Positions 31,088-43,722 are shown, counted from the stretch's first letter. The stretch is 64,000 nt of DNA from Anaspis maculata (GCA_949128115.1 OX421966.1:65531416-65595415); one strand, 5' to 3'. Notes: generated by a model from the letters alone, not told the origin. Numbers and translations are program-made.

Positions 31088-32953
31088 TTTCCGTATTGTC
31101 GCATGCCCGCTTGGTTGGGGCAAGGAATACGCCAAGAGGTTTGCTCGACCTGCTGGGTACAAGTCCCACAAACTGGTGAGTGTGTATTGGTTGGAAACAA
31201 CCGGGGGAATCGTTGTGTAGGGGAAAGGGTAGTAGGTTGGGTCAGATCGTTGTTGTTGATTGTGTTGGGGTCGGCCATGTTTTTTTGGGGGGGATGAATT
31301 TCAGCTGTTGCACCGTGCGCGGATTTGAGTCTCCTGCGTGAGGCACGTGGCGTGTGTGAACAGGTCTGGTTGTTGTTTTTAGCTTGGCGACCCAATGACA
31401 TCTGCTGCTGCAGGATTTGACGACGACTGCCTAGATTCTAGTCCTATCACGGTCAGAGTGAAGAGTTTTGACTCTTGTAGATGACGGGTTTTGTCATCTT
31501 GTTTTTGTTTTGATGCCCGCTTGGTTGGGGCAAGGAATTCGCCAAGAGGTCTGCTCAACCTTTGGGGTACAAGTCCTCCTAAAACTCCCAGGAGTGCGCT
31601 GTGTGAAAACGCGGAGGGTGTGGGTGACGGTTGGACAGAACTGTGCTGTTGGGGGGTTGGTGTCGGCCATGCTTTCCCGTGTGGAAGTTGACAGCTGTCC
31701 CGCGCCATGCGGATTTGATTCTTCGACAAGTGAAGAAGCGTAGATGCGTGTGGACAGGCTGTGGGTTTTTTTTTTGGGTTATGGCGACACAGCCGATCTG
31801 CTGTCTGCAGGATTTGTGCAACAGTCTGTCCGAATTGTGCCTGGAGCCTTCCGTGGTTTGTACCACCAGCGGAGCGAGAGAATCGATTCTTGGAAGTCGA
31901 TGTCTCTGTTTTTGTGTGATAGGGTAAAACTGGTACGCAATCGGAAATCTGATTAAATGATGGAATGTAAAAACTCAACAAACGTTAGAAACAAACGGCA
32001 AATGGGAAGACACCTGGGCCCATTCACAGAAGTCGTTGATGTTGATTATTCGTTGTTTTTATCAAAAAAACAGCCGATCTGCTGTCTGCAGGATTTGGGC
32101 AACAGTCTGTCCGAATTGTGCCTGGAGCCTTCCGTGGTTTGTACCACCAGCGGAGCGAGAGAATCGATTCTTGGAAGTCGATGTCTCTGTTTTGTGGGAT
32201 AGGGTAAAACTGGTAGTATTCGTGGCGGCAGTTGGGTGTGCAAGGGTGTTGCACGAAAATCCAACTAATTGCCTGTTGGTACGTGTCTAGGGTGATGGCC
32301 CGAGGGTTGTCAGGAGCGAGTGGGAGGCGTTGATGCTGTTAGGGTTTCGCGTGTGTTGTATGCTACTCGTTGGGTCCTGCATTCCTTGTGAATGGGTTCG
32401 GGACTGTGCGACTTCGCCTCGGCAGTACCCCCACGAGTGAGCATTGTAGTTTTCTTGTCAGCGCCTGATCGTTCGCTGTGACAACCCGAACACGTTTGTT
32501 TGTTTGGTTAGAGTCTTCCTGGCTGTTCAGAGGAGCGAAAAGCTTACCCTATCGTTCGGTTTTCTGCCGCTGGTGTGGGGTAGTGTGGAGTAGGCGAGGG
32601 TTTGACCCAAGCTTCACATGCCTGGGTGGTGGATGTGCTGTCGGGCCGAGGGCTATAGGTCGTGGGTGGTCACGACGTGCCTTTAACATCCAGCGCGAGA
32701 CGCTCACGGTCTGGCCTGAGACTGGTCAGTGCGTCCATCGGGCCGCGTCAGTGGTGGGGGATTGTTCGGTGGGATGGGTGGCTCAAACCCGAGAACTGCC
32801 AGTTTAATTTTGTTTTGGTTTAACCAAAGTTCATTTTTTGTCAGTGGCAGCGGCCACGTGGGATTTTTAATCTCGGCCGACCACTATAAACAGGTCAAAT
32901 TTTCTTTTTTGTGGCGGCGTTGAAGGTTCGATTTGAGGCAAATCTCCCATTTT
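31088..32953 (+). other. 3' non-coding region of the plus copy, with internal duplications
   Basis: About 1.87 kb, longer than in the minus copy. Block A (CCCGCTTGGTTGGGGCAAGG) occurs at 31,104 and 31,514; block B (about 145 bp, from CAGCCGATCTGCTG) at 31,790 and 32,070. Between the B blocks lies about 135 bp of AT-rich DNA not present in the minus copy. No envelope-like frame. Confidence 0.75.
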
Positions 32954-32966
32954 AGGGGAGGGGTGA
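32954..32966 (+). promoter_or_regulatory. Polypurine tract of the plus copy
   Basis: AGGGGAGGGGTGA directly before TGTTACGG of LTR3, same as in the minus copy. Confidence 0.85.
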
Positions 32967-34906
32967 TGTTACGGCCTCGATTTTCGAGCGCTCAGGGTGC
33001 GAGGCCCTTCTTCAAAAATTGAGCCCGGACCTGAACTCGGGGTGGTCGGTTCTGGTGATTTTCTCGGCGCTGAGTTGGCAGTGACGGTCGGACTGTGCGG
33101 CCATGGAAATGTTCCGTCGAGAATAAAAACAGCGGAGTTTTTTTTTTGGGCAAGAAACGGCGTCCCTATAAAACCGGCCGCGTCCAGATTTCGTTCTTTC
33201 CGCCTCGAACCAGTGTATCGAAAAACGTCATGTGTGAGTAGTACACTTACGGTGCGTGCACCACTTTGAAAGAGGAGCGCCTTGGGTATGTTCAATTCAA
33301 GTTATCTGCGTCCGGAAAGCAGGTTCTTTATTGGTACATTTTTGTGAACAGGCCGTTTCGGCGGGGGCTGCTCGTCGATTCATGAGAGGACGCTCTCCGC
33401 TTCCCTGTCCACCTGCGGATGCCCGTACCAATCTCGTCGGTGTGATGAACGCGCCGCCGGTCCACCCCGCGCCCCCTCAGGGTAGGGAAGAGCGCTAACG
33501 TCCACCCTACAACTGTTTTCTGCTGTCCTTGGATGCCCATGGGGGCCCAACCCTCAATCTACACTCTCGCCCGCGCAGAAGAGCGCTTCCGTCCATATTT
33601 CTGCGGCCTTGGAAGCGCAGAAGAGCGCTAACGTCCACCCTACAACTGTTTTCTGCTGTCCTTGGATGCCCATGGGGGCCCAACCCTCAATCTACGCTCT
33701 CGCCCGCGCAGAAGAGCGCCAACGTCCACCTCTACTTGTGCTGCTGTCGTCCAACGACCAAGGGGGCTATCGTCTGCATGTTTCTGTGCTCCCGGGCCGT
33801 CGGCGACCGAATGCACTCTACCAGCTTCGCTCGTGGGGTCCCGCGGAATCTAACTCACCCGCCGGACTTCGAGTACAGGAAAAGTTAAGTTCATTTCGAA
33901 AAGCTTGTCTTTCTCATGTATGATTCTTTTCTCTACCTGCGTACCATGCCTGCCTGTATTATTGAAAGTTTATCCGTCTCGCTCGCACGGTGTCAGTTTG
34001 GCAATTGATTGTGCGGTCGTGCGCCGAGCGCGAAAAACCCCGTTCACTTTTGTTTGTTGTGCGACTGGGAATGTCTGCTGTCGATGGACTTTGCCGTCTG
34101 TCAGGTTGGCAGCCGTGTCGGCCATTTGACAGGCGGTGATGTCAGGTTCCACGATTTTGTTTAATTAAGCCAAAATGTTTGAGGTTATCTGTCCGACGAG
34201 TCATTACCACCTGTTATTGCGACTTGTATGTAACTGATTTATTTTCTTAGTTGCCTGTGTATTGGCCTTGTCATCGTGCAATTTATGCCTTTTTTTTGTG
34301 ACCGATTACTGTTTCTCTGTCATGTTCCAGGTCCAGTGGGAACGCCCCAAAGTCATGCCGCAGCCGACCTTTCACGGCAAATCAACCGTCTCACCGGAGC
34401 AGCGACATGGAAGGTGGCGTCCAGGGAGAATTCTCCCCAAAACATACCCGACAGCTGTGCGGGCCTGTTACCGGTGGACGGCATGACAAGAGGGGCCGAC
34501 TCGCTGCGAACCTGGAGGAGCATGGCAGAGAAGCAGTGAATCTGGAGGCTGGGATTGCTGGGCTGATGACGTCGCACGATTCGCCGGGCAAGTTCATTTT
34601 AGAAACATTATATCCATCGCCTATAAGTCGTCGAATTCTTGATTAGTTGTTTAGTACTCCTTTGTAAACTTATTCAGAGTAATTTCATAATTAAATGTTT
34701 GTCACTGCTAAATCAGGGTTTTAATTTGCCGTGCCACTGCGCCCCTTTGTGATTCGAGAACGCTGACACACTCGGTAATGTTTCCGAACTGAGCTAGTCG
34801 ATACTGTAGCGGTGATGTACCCCAGAGGTCTCTCTGGCCCCGTTTTCTACCCCGGGTAGAATAAAAGATTCTCAAAATTTCCATCCGGAGAGTCTAAAAG
34901 GTAACA
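32967..34906 (+). repeat. LTR3 (plus orientation)
   Basis: 1,940 bp, TGTTACGG...GGTAACA. TATAAAA at 33,167-33,173, AATAAA at 34,860-34,865. It has the same internal direct repeat as the other LTRs. It is followed not by a target duplication but by TTTGGCGCCCAACG, the start of a primer binding site, which normally follows a 5' LTR. Confidence 0.92.
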
Positions 34907-34908
34907 TT

Positions 34909-34920
34909 TGGCGCCCAACG
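34909..34920 (+). promoter_or_regulatory. Orphan primer-binding-site core after LTR3
   Basis: TGGCGCCCAACG, a cleaner match to the tRNA-Lys-type site than that of the minus element, at the expected two-base distance from the LTR. After it the sequence turns into the GCGCTTAGGC-type flank, so only the first 12-15 bases of an element interior are present. Confidence 0.7.
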
Positions 34921-35085
34921 TTGGCGCTTAGGCAAGACTTAAACCAAGATATCTTCAAATATTATTTTATTTTAATTATGCCAGTGGTACCAAACGATGC
35001 GAAATTCAATGGCGATTTCAACGATGTGTATAACTCAATTTTGAATCATTTGGCGTTTACGCCGTTTTACCTTATCAACGTCGAA

Positions 35086-35554
35086 GTAACTCTTTGTAAT
35101 TAGCCATAAGGCAATGTTAAGCCATTTTTACGAGTTTTACAGCACCTCAGCGCTTACCACGACCTTATTGACAACTGTGAAGATGAATATGGGGTAATGA
35201 TGCAATCCAATATCTTGGTCAAGATGAATTACGAAACCATTCCGATTCTCCATTATCCATTCCCAAAATATAGTGAAAATATCTTGAAAAAATGAGACAA
35301 GTTTTGGAAATACGTTTATTTGATAAATTTCTCCTTTTTGACTCGCCGTTTTTCTTGTCGGAGGGTCATTTTTTGTATTATAATTTTTTTTCGGAAATGC
35401 ACAATTGCCAAAGTGACCAAACAAGAGAATGGATCGTTCATAAACTCCATTTTCATTTTTACAATGGTCGTTTTGGTCGTGTTAAGCGCCGAAGTGCTCT
35501 AAAACTCGTAAAAATGGGTTAAACATTCCCAAGAGGCCAATTACAAAAAGTTAC
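35086..35554. mobile_element. Palindromic MITE inside the X2 right arm
   Basis: Arms of about 80 bp: GTAACTCTTTGTAATTAGCC on the left (35,086) and its imperfect reverse complement ending AAAAAGTTAC (35,554). Both arms contain ATTTTTACGAGTTTTA and a GCGCTTA block. The left arm of X2 near 11,720 has the same flanks joined directly, which shows the empty site. Confidence 0.65.
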
Positions 35555-35655
35555 TCACCAAGAACGGTTACTTTTGCATTTATATTATTGAGTATGAACA
35601 TTACTGCCAGTACCAGTTGATTTTCCACTTATTTCATAATAAGCGAGTTCAAGAT

Positions 35656-37019
35656 CTAATCAATCAAATCTATCCACAGGTGAAAAAAACATATCTCTCC
35701 CTTCCAACACGGTTTCATGGAGGGTAGATCCACAATTACAAATCTGGCGTGTTTCTCACAGTTCGTATCCGAGACTTTGGACTCCCGAGGCCAGGTTGAC
35801 GTGGTGTATACGGACATTTCTGAAGCATTTGATCAATTATATCTCAACTTATTGATGCACAAGCTAGACAGACTTGAGTTTTCACCATCTCTGTTGCTCT
35901 TGTTTTGTTCTTACCTCTTTGACCGAGTGCAGCGTGTCACGTGTCACTTTACTAGTTCCAGTTCATATATATCAACTTCTGGGGTTGCCCAGGGAGCTAA
36001 GTGGGGTCCATTGTTGTTTTTAATTCACATCAACGATATAGACATGTCGATCGACTGTAGCAAGTTACTATTTGCTGACGATCTAAAGATATATTCCAGA
36101 GTCGATACGGTTCTTGATTGTGTCAGGCTACAGCGATGCGTTGATTCCGTATCGGAATGGTGTCGCCAGAACGGTTTGTCTTTGAATGTTGACAAATGCA
36201 TGATTGCAACTTATACCAGGAAAGTTGACCCGATTTCTTTCGATTATGCAGTTGGTCCGGTGCTTCTTGGGCGTAGCGGGGTCACAAGAGATTTGGGTGT
36301 CGTTTTTGACAGCAGTTTTTCTTTTTCGAGTCACATTGACGACATTGTGTCCTCGTTGCTGCGGACACTTGGCTTTTTGTATCGTAACTGCAGGGAGCTT
36401 GGAAGTGTTTTGTATCTGAGGGCTTTGTATTGCAGCTTTGTACGATCTAAGCTTGAGTACGCCTCTTTAATTTGGTACCCCATCTACGTCACTCATATTG
36501 CCAGACTTGAGTCAGTCCAAAGAAGGTTTTTAAAGTTTTTATCATTCATGCTAGATGGCACCTATCCTCCTCAAGGACTTGATCACAGCGCTCTGCTATC
36601 TAGACATGATTTTTATTCTCTTGAGGCAAGACATGCCATTTCTAATGTCAAATTTTGTTATAAGTTAATTCAAAATGTAATTGACTGTCCGGAGCTTCTT
36701 GGGCGGATCAACTTTTTTGTTCCACGTTTGAACGCCAGATCAACAAGGTTGTTTTATTGTGATCCGCCCAAGAACAACGCGCTTTTCCGAAGCCCTATTT
36801 ATTGCATGTGTAATGGTCTAAATTTGTTCTGCTCCGACTGTGATATTTTCTGTGATAATTTTTGTGATATTCGTCAGCACATTTTGTTGAAATTTATATC
36901 TCAGTCTTTTTTATGTTGTATACTTTCACCTGTGACTGTTCGATTTTTAGCGCACATTTCCTGTATTTGAGCTTCAGGCCTGTTGGAAATAAACCTCTAA
37001 TCTAATCTAATCTAATCTA
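35656..37019 (+). mobile_element. 5'-truncated Jockey-like LINE with AAGAT target duplication
   Basis: AAGAT occurs at 35,651-35,655 and 37,020-37,024, and the left arm of X2 has the corresponding uninterrupted sequence. The 3' end is a run of TCTAA units (about 36,996-37,020) after AAATAAACC. Only the reverse-transcriptase half of ORF2 remains. Confidence 0.8.
35690..36970 (+). pseudogene. Jockey-like reverse transcriptase, C-terminal part
   Basis: An in-frame TGA lies at 35,681-35,683; from 35,690 the frame is open to 36,970, with the first ATG at 35,717. Motifs in order: FQHGFMEGRST, motif A YTDISEAFDQ (Asp), motif B as GVAQGAKWGPLLF where GVPQGS is usual, motif C LLFADDLKIY, motif D LSLNVDKC, motif E LGVVFDSSFSF, then a thumb and a C-terminal region with WYP and RFLKF. 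The enzyme copies LINE RNA at the nicked target. The endonuclease is lost by 5' truncation, so the copy cannot move. The changed motif B may mark decay or a lineage difference. Confidence 0.8.
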
Positions 37020-37494
37020 AAGATGGCGGCCATAAGAGAAAAAGGCGTCGACTGTCATATTTTCGAGAATAGTAGGCGAAGACGGTGGCAACACATGACA
37101 TTTGATGATTGAGGTCATTATTTGTCAACATGCAAAGTTTTATCTAAATATCTTGGAAAATCACAGATTTTTTGTAAAAGGTCCATTTCCATGAAATCGA
37201 CCACTGAACTAAAAATATTTCGGAAACGGCTGAAAATATTTAGACGCGGTTTGATTCAGCTTAATAGGCATCGAATTGTGAATCTACATGCTAATTTTCA
37301 TGACTCCAACTTTTTTGGTTCATGAGTTGGAATTTTTATAATTTTGATCACCTGTATACGGCGTCTGCACGGACCGCCATCTTGGCAACACCTCTTAAAA
37401 AGGCACAGGTATGTGGAACATTCGTACCAAACGGCACTGCTCAATCATTAAATGCAAGGTGGAGGTGGTTTTATGGCTCTTAACATCCGGACTA

Positions 37495-39915
37495 GGTGGA
37501 TTGTAATTGATCGAGAAATGATAAATCGATCTTTCTTTCCAAAAATGCAGAAGAAGAAAAATGACTATTTAAAAAAAAACACACACTCCATCTTCGTGAA
37601 AATTTTGACTACGCTATTGTGCAACAAACTTCAAATGCCTTTTCTCACGTGTGGTGTAGAATGGTGGAGGATTTCTTAAGAGGACCACAGAGGACCACCC
37701 TTATTTTGAAGCTGACTGATTGGAAAATGTGTCTCAATTTCCTCTAGAACGGTTATTGAGTGCAATCTACTCTAAAATTTATGACTTGCATCATGATGGC
37801 CACCTCGCTCAGACTTCACGAACTGACAATGGAAGACTATTACGCATTGACAGATAATACCCAATCATCATCATGGATTTATTTATCCAACAATGAATAA
37901 AATAAAGTTCTTCAAGAATAACAAATTGTTGCTGATTTTACTCATTTGTTTATTAATTCAAACCTCAGAAACTCATCTGCAAATGTTATGAACTAGTTAA
38001 AAAGTATCTCACTGACAAGAGTTTAGGAAAAATAATACAAAAACTCTAGCTAATAGCTTGATCAAAGAGCAAAAACAATTGATTGGAATTCCAATTAGTA
38101 CAATCCTGTTTCTTCTTAATTATGCTTTTCGCTAGGCGCTATGTTGTCTAAGTAGAAGATTTTATGGAACTGGAGTATCATTATCAAACTTCTTCAATTT
38201 TTATGGCCGGTAAAGTTTTACCTCTAGTGCATAAGCTGTTCTCCAATTTTTTTGTCCGGAAACCTCAAGTGTGCCGTCAGACCTGAAGAGTTATTTGTGT
38301 AGTTTTTTCTCAGCTTTATGACTATGGTAACTATTTTTTTGAATTCCGCTCAAAAAAAGTGATTTTGGACACGAAAACCTGAATATTTTTTTTTAGTCCG
38401 GTCCTGGAATTTTCTTCTACTTGCTATGGCTCTTTATGAAGTATCAGTAAGGGAATGTAACATGAAAATTCCAATCGATTATACGAAACCGATGCAGAAA
38501 TATTGTACTTTGAAAATTGGGACTAAAAGTACAAAACACCCTGTGTCTTCGTAACCAATGGTCAAAAATTTTATTCTCGTGTTGGTGTCAACTCATCTTA
38601 GCCCAGGCATATTAGGTTTCAACCCGCAACAAATTCCCACAAACCTGAAATTTGGTATACGGGCCTTGTAAGACCTGAGGAACAACATATCAAGATACTT
38701 GGTGGCACACCCTTGTGCGTCATTGGTTGTGGGGGAGGGGGCTAAATATTGCCATTTTAAATGCGTAAATGACACCCTGTAGCTTATATAAATAAAAAAA
38801 ATCATATTTAGATGCCTCAAGGCTTTACAATATTTGCTTGACGTTTGAATTGTTGATGAGTAGTTTGGGTTGCCTGAAGACCTGAGAAAAAAAAAGAAGA
38901 TCGGCAAAATTTATTTTGTTTTTCTCTCAGAAACCTCGAATTGATATCGGCAAGTGTGGTATCGTTTCCAACTAAATCTTGGCCTCTGATATCAAATATG
39001 GTATTTAGAATTGAATTGAAACACGATTAAACAAGTTTTACTCAAAAAATGACGATTTTTGCCATCTGAAATTGTCGTTTTGTAATTTCGGTTTTCGTAT
39101 GGTCAGAATAATCTCAATTGAGTATTTCCAACACAATTCATTGTTCTTAACCATTTTATACCTGAACACGATAAAAACGATGTGCCTGTATTCATTACAA
39201 GATCAGAAAATTGATCTGTTGTGAAAATTATTATATGCCCAATTTTCTCCCGAAAATGCATACAATTTTTGCAGTTCTTTTTTTTTTACTGATGAATGAT
39301 GGAGCGGTTCCACTGTTTTTGTGTGTAATACTAAGCGAAGTTTTTCCTTTATCAGAAAACACCAAAAGCTATTGTATCTATCGGGCAATAGAAACATAAA
39401 ATCATCTTTTCTGTAGCCGTTATTCCATTTTCAGAAAAAAAGTAGGTGTGAAACTTGTTTAATAAAAAATTGATGCTCTGACTTTGTAATATAAATAGGC
39501 GTAAGCAATTGATGCTGTTTCTGTCTCAGATAAACATAAATATAGGATTTGTCGGTAATTTCTATTTTTGACAGCTTCAGACAATGATACCCCTAAATGA
39601 AGAAACCACAATTTTTTTGTAGAGAATTCATTATTTTCGGGATGAGCACTGTGAATATCAACTGTTCACTCATCAGTCTCATCACTTGAGTCTGTTTCGA
39701 AGATGGGAAGAAGAACCTATTAACAATGCTCAGCTTTATTGGCCATCACAAAATATTCTCACATGTTTCTCATTCAAAGATCCAGGAGAGAAATTCCACC
39801 TTGCGCGTGCTATTCACGCCACTATTAAGCAGAAATGTTTCATGGCTACCGGAGTCCACTTCATAGGCAACAATATACCGTGTTTCCTTTGAGATCCACC
39901 TTATATTGTTAAAAT
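37495..39915. other. Long spacer without recognisable genes
   Basis: AT-rich DNA. I see one inverted match (38,165-38,262 to 10,562-10,650), two CACCCTGT motifs near 38,540 and 38,772, and otherwise no repeat partner, no exon-like segment and no LINE or transposase frame. Confidence 0.45.
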
Positions 39916-40470
39916 GATTGGTTCGTCCACAGGAACAGTTTTAGAGAAAAGTATCTGGGTGAATTTTTTGACTAGATATTCAAAGCCCCAGAATCGTAGG
40001 AGGCACAGAGGTGTAAGTCCAAATATTTTGATATGTTCTTGCTTAGGGATCATACCAGTTATATATATATATATATATCAATATTCAACTTTGTGCGACA
40101 TTGCTTGAGGCTTTAAATTCTCACATGGTTTTTCCTGAAATATCCGGGCGACAAATTAACACTCAGCCGCCTTTCCCGCAGAACTAACCAATCGGAAGAG
40201 TTACAAAGGCTCCCTCACACACTTGAGCACTAACAACAAATCTCTTTTGTTCATTTGAAACATATCTTATATCGATCGGATACTCCGTTCACTTGCAGGA
40301 ACAGCTTGGAGATATAGGTATCTCTGTAATTCTTAGAACTTGACCTTTGAGGATGAAAATCAAAGGACGCACGACGCACGAGGGTGTAAGTCCGAGTATT
40401 TTGATATGTTGTTCCGTAGGTCCAATAGAACATATATACCAAAATTCAGCTTTGAGGGAATCTGTTACGG
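39916..40470. repeat. Diverged direct repeat pair
   Basis: 39,925-40,110 and 40,275-40,470 share, in order, CACAGGAACAG-like, GGTGTAAGTCC, TATTTTGATATGTT and ATTCA(A/G)CTTTG blocks. About 190 bp each. A TA microsatellite of about 20 bp (40,060-40,078) interrupts the first copy. Confidence 0.55.
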
Positions 40471-41541
40471 GTTACCACGATTTTTCGACTAAAATGCCTG
40501 GGCTATCTTGGAGTTCTCTATTTAGTGTTGAAGTTTGTCACACACAGAAAAAAATGATTATTCAACTTGAATATTCCAATATACTTAAAAATAAAATTTT
40601 GAATAAAGAATGCAAATCTATTACGTCAAGTGAACAGTTTTGGTGAAAAGAAACAGCTCGTTTTGAACCAAGAAAATAATTTTATCACCCATTTTCTTAT
40701 TGGGAGTGATGTCGTTTCCATTCAAGTAATTTGTTCGATAAAAACAAAGCTTCTCGAGTTTTGCAGTCAAAGAGATGCAAGAAATATTTGGTTCTAGTGA
40801 TTAATTTCTTTCCGAGGCTCTCAAACCTCGATATTCTTGGATCAAGTAATTCGCTTTAGTCGTCGCGGTACGGGCCTAAAATCGTCCAAGTTCTGCACTT
40901 CTAACGATTTCGATTATTTTCGACACAGATGATCATTGGACCTATTCAAGCGTTTTGACCCGCAGCACCACCAAATTTGCCCCTCAGGAACGGAGAGGTG
41001 GGGGTATCTTCAGAATTTGAAGCTCCAGGTCTAGTATGGTTCCAATGAAGACCCACAAAGGCAAGTGAGTAGTCATTTCCAAATGATTTTCATCCGCTGA
41101 TGTCGATTCTCACATGAAAAATGAGTTGCGCAGTCATTTGACAAAGATAATTGGTAATAATAAGAGATAAAGATGAAATCAAGTGGTCATTTACTGAACT
41201 CTGTAGGATCTTGTTTTTTTTGTAATAAATACATGAAGCTTGGTAGAGCTGTTCATTATTACTTACTTTCCAAATATGGAGGGAGCACCACGCGTTCCGA
41301 CGCATGACGTCGCGACGCAATGTCAAAAAACATAGTGGTCGTCATTTCCAAAATAGTCGATATATTATTATAGTTTATTTGATTTCTTTCTTCAAACCAT
41401 GTGCTTTCGAGATTTAATAACATATTTCTGTCGACTTCGGGAAACGGTGGGCTACCAGTGGTGAGTCAGGTGTCTGCTAGAGGGAGCTGTGAGGTTTCTT
41501 CAACCCCAAATTTCCACGATCAACATCTTCGGATAAAACTA

Positions 41542-41691
41542 TAAGAGATAAAGATGAAATCAAGTGGTCATTTACTGAACTCTGTAGGATCTTGTTTTTT
41601 TTGTAATAAATACATGAAGCTTGGTAGAGCTGTTCATTATTACTTACTTTCCAAATATGGAGGGAGCACCACGCGTTCCGACGCATGACGT
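41542..41691. repeat. 150-bp direct duplication of arm sequence
   Basis: Identical by eye to 41,161-41,310, in the same orientation, and sitting exactly at the junction of the left arm and the LINE fragment. It supplies the first 24 codons of the open frame below. Confidence 0.85.
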
Positions 41692-42844
41692 AGACCAGAA
41701 GATTACAGTACTCAACCAGTATATATGGCCAACCCTTGTATATCCCTACCAAACAACTCCAGCTCACATGATGCCTAAATCATTTCTCAACAACTTGGAT
41801 AAAATGATAAAATCAGCGGTGAAAGAAGTTCTTTGTATTCCGTCCGACACACCAGACCACCTGTTGTACTCACCTCGCACTCATAAAGGGCTAGGACTCA
41901 TAAAAGCTTCTTGGAAAGCCTTCCTACAGAGGTTCAATATCTGCAAAACTTTGGAGAAATCCGATAACCAACTTGTTCCACGGATCATGAACCTAACAAA
42001 CGAGAAACAAATATGTCTGAAAGCCCTGAATTTGACTGCTTCTGAAGATCTTGAAATTAGCACGGAAGATTCTTCTCTTAATTCTACGAAAATTAGGAAG
42101 ATACTACGCCTGAGGGAATTCTCGCAGTGGTGTAAATTGCCCCACAAGGGCCGTGGAGTCATACTATTTGCAGAATACACACCGGCAAATTCCTGGATGT
42201 CAACCAGAAAGGGCCTGACGAGCTCCGAATACACCGAAGCAATTAAAATGAACGGGAACGTAACGGCATGCAGAGCCACCCCAGGACGAAGCCAAGACGG
42301 CAACCGATGTCGCCGCTGTAGTGTCGGCATTGAGAATAATGTAGCTTTTGAAACATTGCCGCACATTCTTGGTGTATGTCCATTTGGTGAAGCTCTTCGC
42401 AATGCACGCCATCACACAATCCGAGCATCCCTTGCGAAAATTCTCAAAACCAAAGGCTGGGAAACACACGAAGAGGTACCGGGTTTGGCAGACAACGGCA
42501 GCTGGCGAAGAGTTGACGTCCTTGCCATCGACAGAAAGCGACGGAAAGGATACATACTAGATCCAACTATAAGATTTGAAGATAGCAAAGAACAACCTGA
42601 AGCTGTTCATGTTGAAAAGCGAACCATTTATGAACCGACTATATCTTATTTTAAAACAAAATATGATATAGATAGTATTCAGGTGTTCGGGTACCTTATA
42701 GGAGCTCGGGGAACCATTCCCAAATTTTTTATCACAAATTTCTGTCAGTTATTTAATGTATCGACCAGAAGGGCAAAGGATATCGCATTATCCGCACTCA
42801 AGGATTCCATCAGAATTTTCAAACACCATATGTTCTCAATTTAA
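41621..42844 (+). pseudogene. R2-like LINE, C-terminal half with restriction-like endonuclease
   Basis: A 407-codon open frame; codons 1-24 come from the duplicated arm and the LINE begins about 41,692. Residues 25-110 look like the thumb and linker of R2-type proteins (IKSAVKEVLCIPSDTPDHLL... GGLG-like KGLGLIKASW). Then come a CCHC zinc knuckle C230, C233, H248, C253 (ETLPHILGVCP) and a restriction-like endonuclease with R-N-A-R-H, RRVDVLAID and GYILDPTIRFE (Asp299, Asp314). In R2/NeSL-group LINEs this enzyme cuts the insertion site. The reverse transcriptase is missing. The open frame over 400 codons in a dead fragment is notable. R2-group assignment is from domain order and motif wording. 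Confidence 0.8.
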
Positions 42845-42994
42845 AATTTAACTCTATGTATAAATTCCAACTTATCAAATTATTTATTCAACTTAATTAG
42901 AAAATTCACTATGATGCGGTATCCTTTGTCTTAGGCAATCTATTTTATATAGAAAGGTGTTAATTTATTTTATTTGAATAAATTATTTATATAT

Positions 42995-43722
42995 AAGTTT
43001 GTCCATACGAATAATTATGTCATCTGGTCAACATTCTCTATGTTTCGTCCTTCTAAGGACTCCTCAGTATGGTTTAATTGGTTTATACAGATTTTGCAAC
43101 TGCGCGAGATCATTCAGAATACCTAGTAAAGTAACCGATTCTGGAATACCGTTTTGTTTGAAATGGGTAAAAAAGGAGTAAATGCAATTTCTGTGATTCT
43201 AGTGTTAGGGTATGAATAAAGTCTCGGATATGAATGGAGAAAATACGTCTGAAAAAAGCACCAATATCAAAAACTTGAATTCTTGAATTCGTTTCCCGGC
43301 ACAGTGCTTTGTGCTATAGAAACAAAGTTTCTCAGCTTATGATATTTGGGAATCAAATTTAGCAAACTCCTATGACATAAGAAATGCCGATAAGGATGAA
43401 AACAACAAATAAACAAACAATAATGGTTCAATCATTTGATACGGTCCCATACAAAGCGATTTCTTTTTTTCAGTACGGTGGCATCGATATTAACAGGCGA
43501 TTAATCGTTATAATAATTTATAGTTTAGTTTGTAAGAGTTCTGTAACCGAGTATGTACCTAATATGGTACAACATTAAAGATCACTTTTTTCCAGTAATC
43601 AAAAGTATCTTTCTGAGTGCCTTTCATTTGATCGCTAGATCTGTATAAACATACTGAGGAGTCCCTAGAAGGACGAAACACGAGAAATGTTAACCAGATA
43701 ACAAATTCGTATGCACAGACTT
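42995..43722. repeat. Inverted repeat inside family-Z copy 2
   Basis: 42,995-43,095 pairs with 43,635-43,722; shared blocks are TTTCGTCCTTCTA, GGACTCCTCAGTATG and CATACGAAT. It lies downstream of the R2-like frame and may be another nested element in its 3' region. Confidence 0.65.

Larger units (their letters stand above)
35557..37494. mobile_element. Family-X element X2, right arm (interrupted)
   Basis: The right arm runs from the terminus CTAACATCCGGACTA (37,480-37,494) inwards to 37,021, continues after the LINE at 35,557-35,655, and after the small MITE again at about 35,040-35,085. Each piece is an inverted match to 11,154-11,770 in the same order. Confidence 0.65.

Noticed and set aside
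31088..32953. Possible envelope gene between pol and LTR3
   Set aside because: No sense frame longer than about 110 codons and no signal peptide, cleavage site or membrane anchor.
40060..40078. Functional TATA element at 40.06 kb
   Set aside because: It is a plain TA microsatellite inside one copy of a direct repeat.
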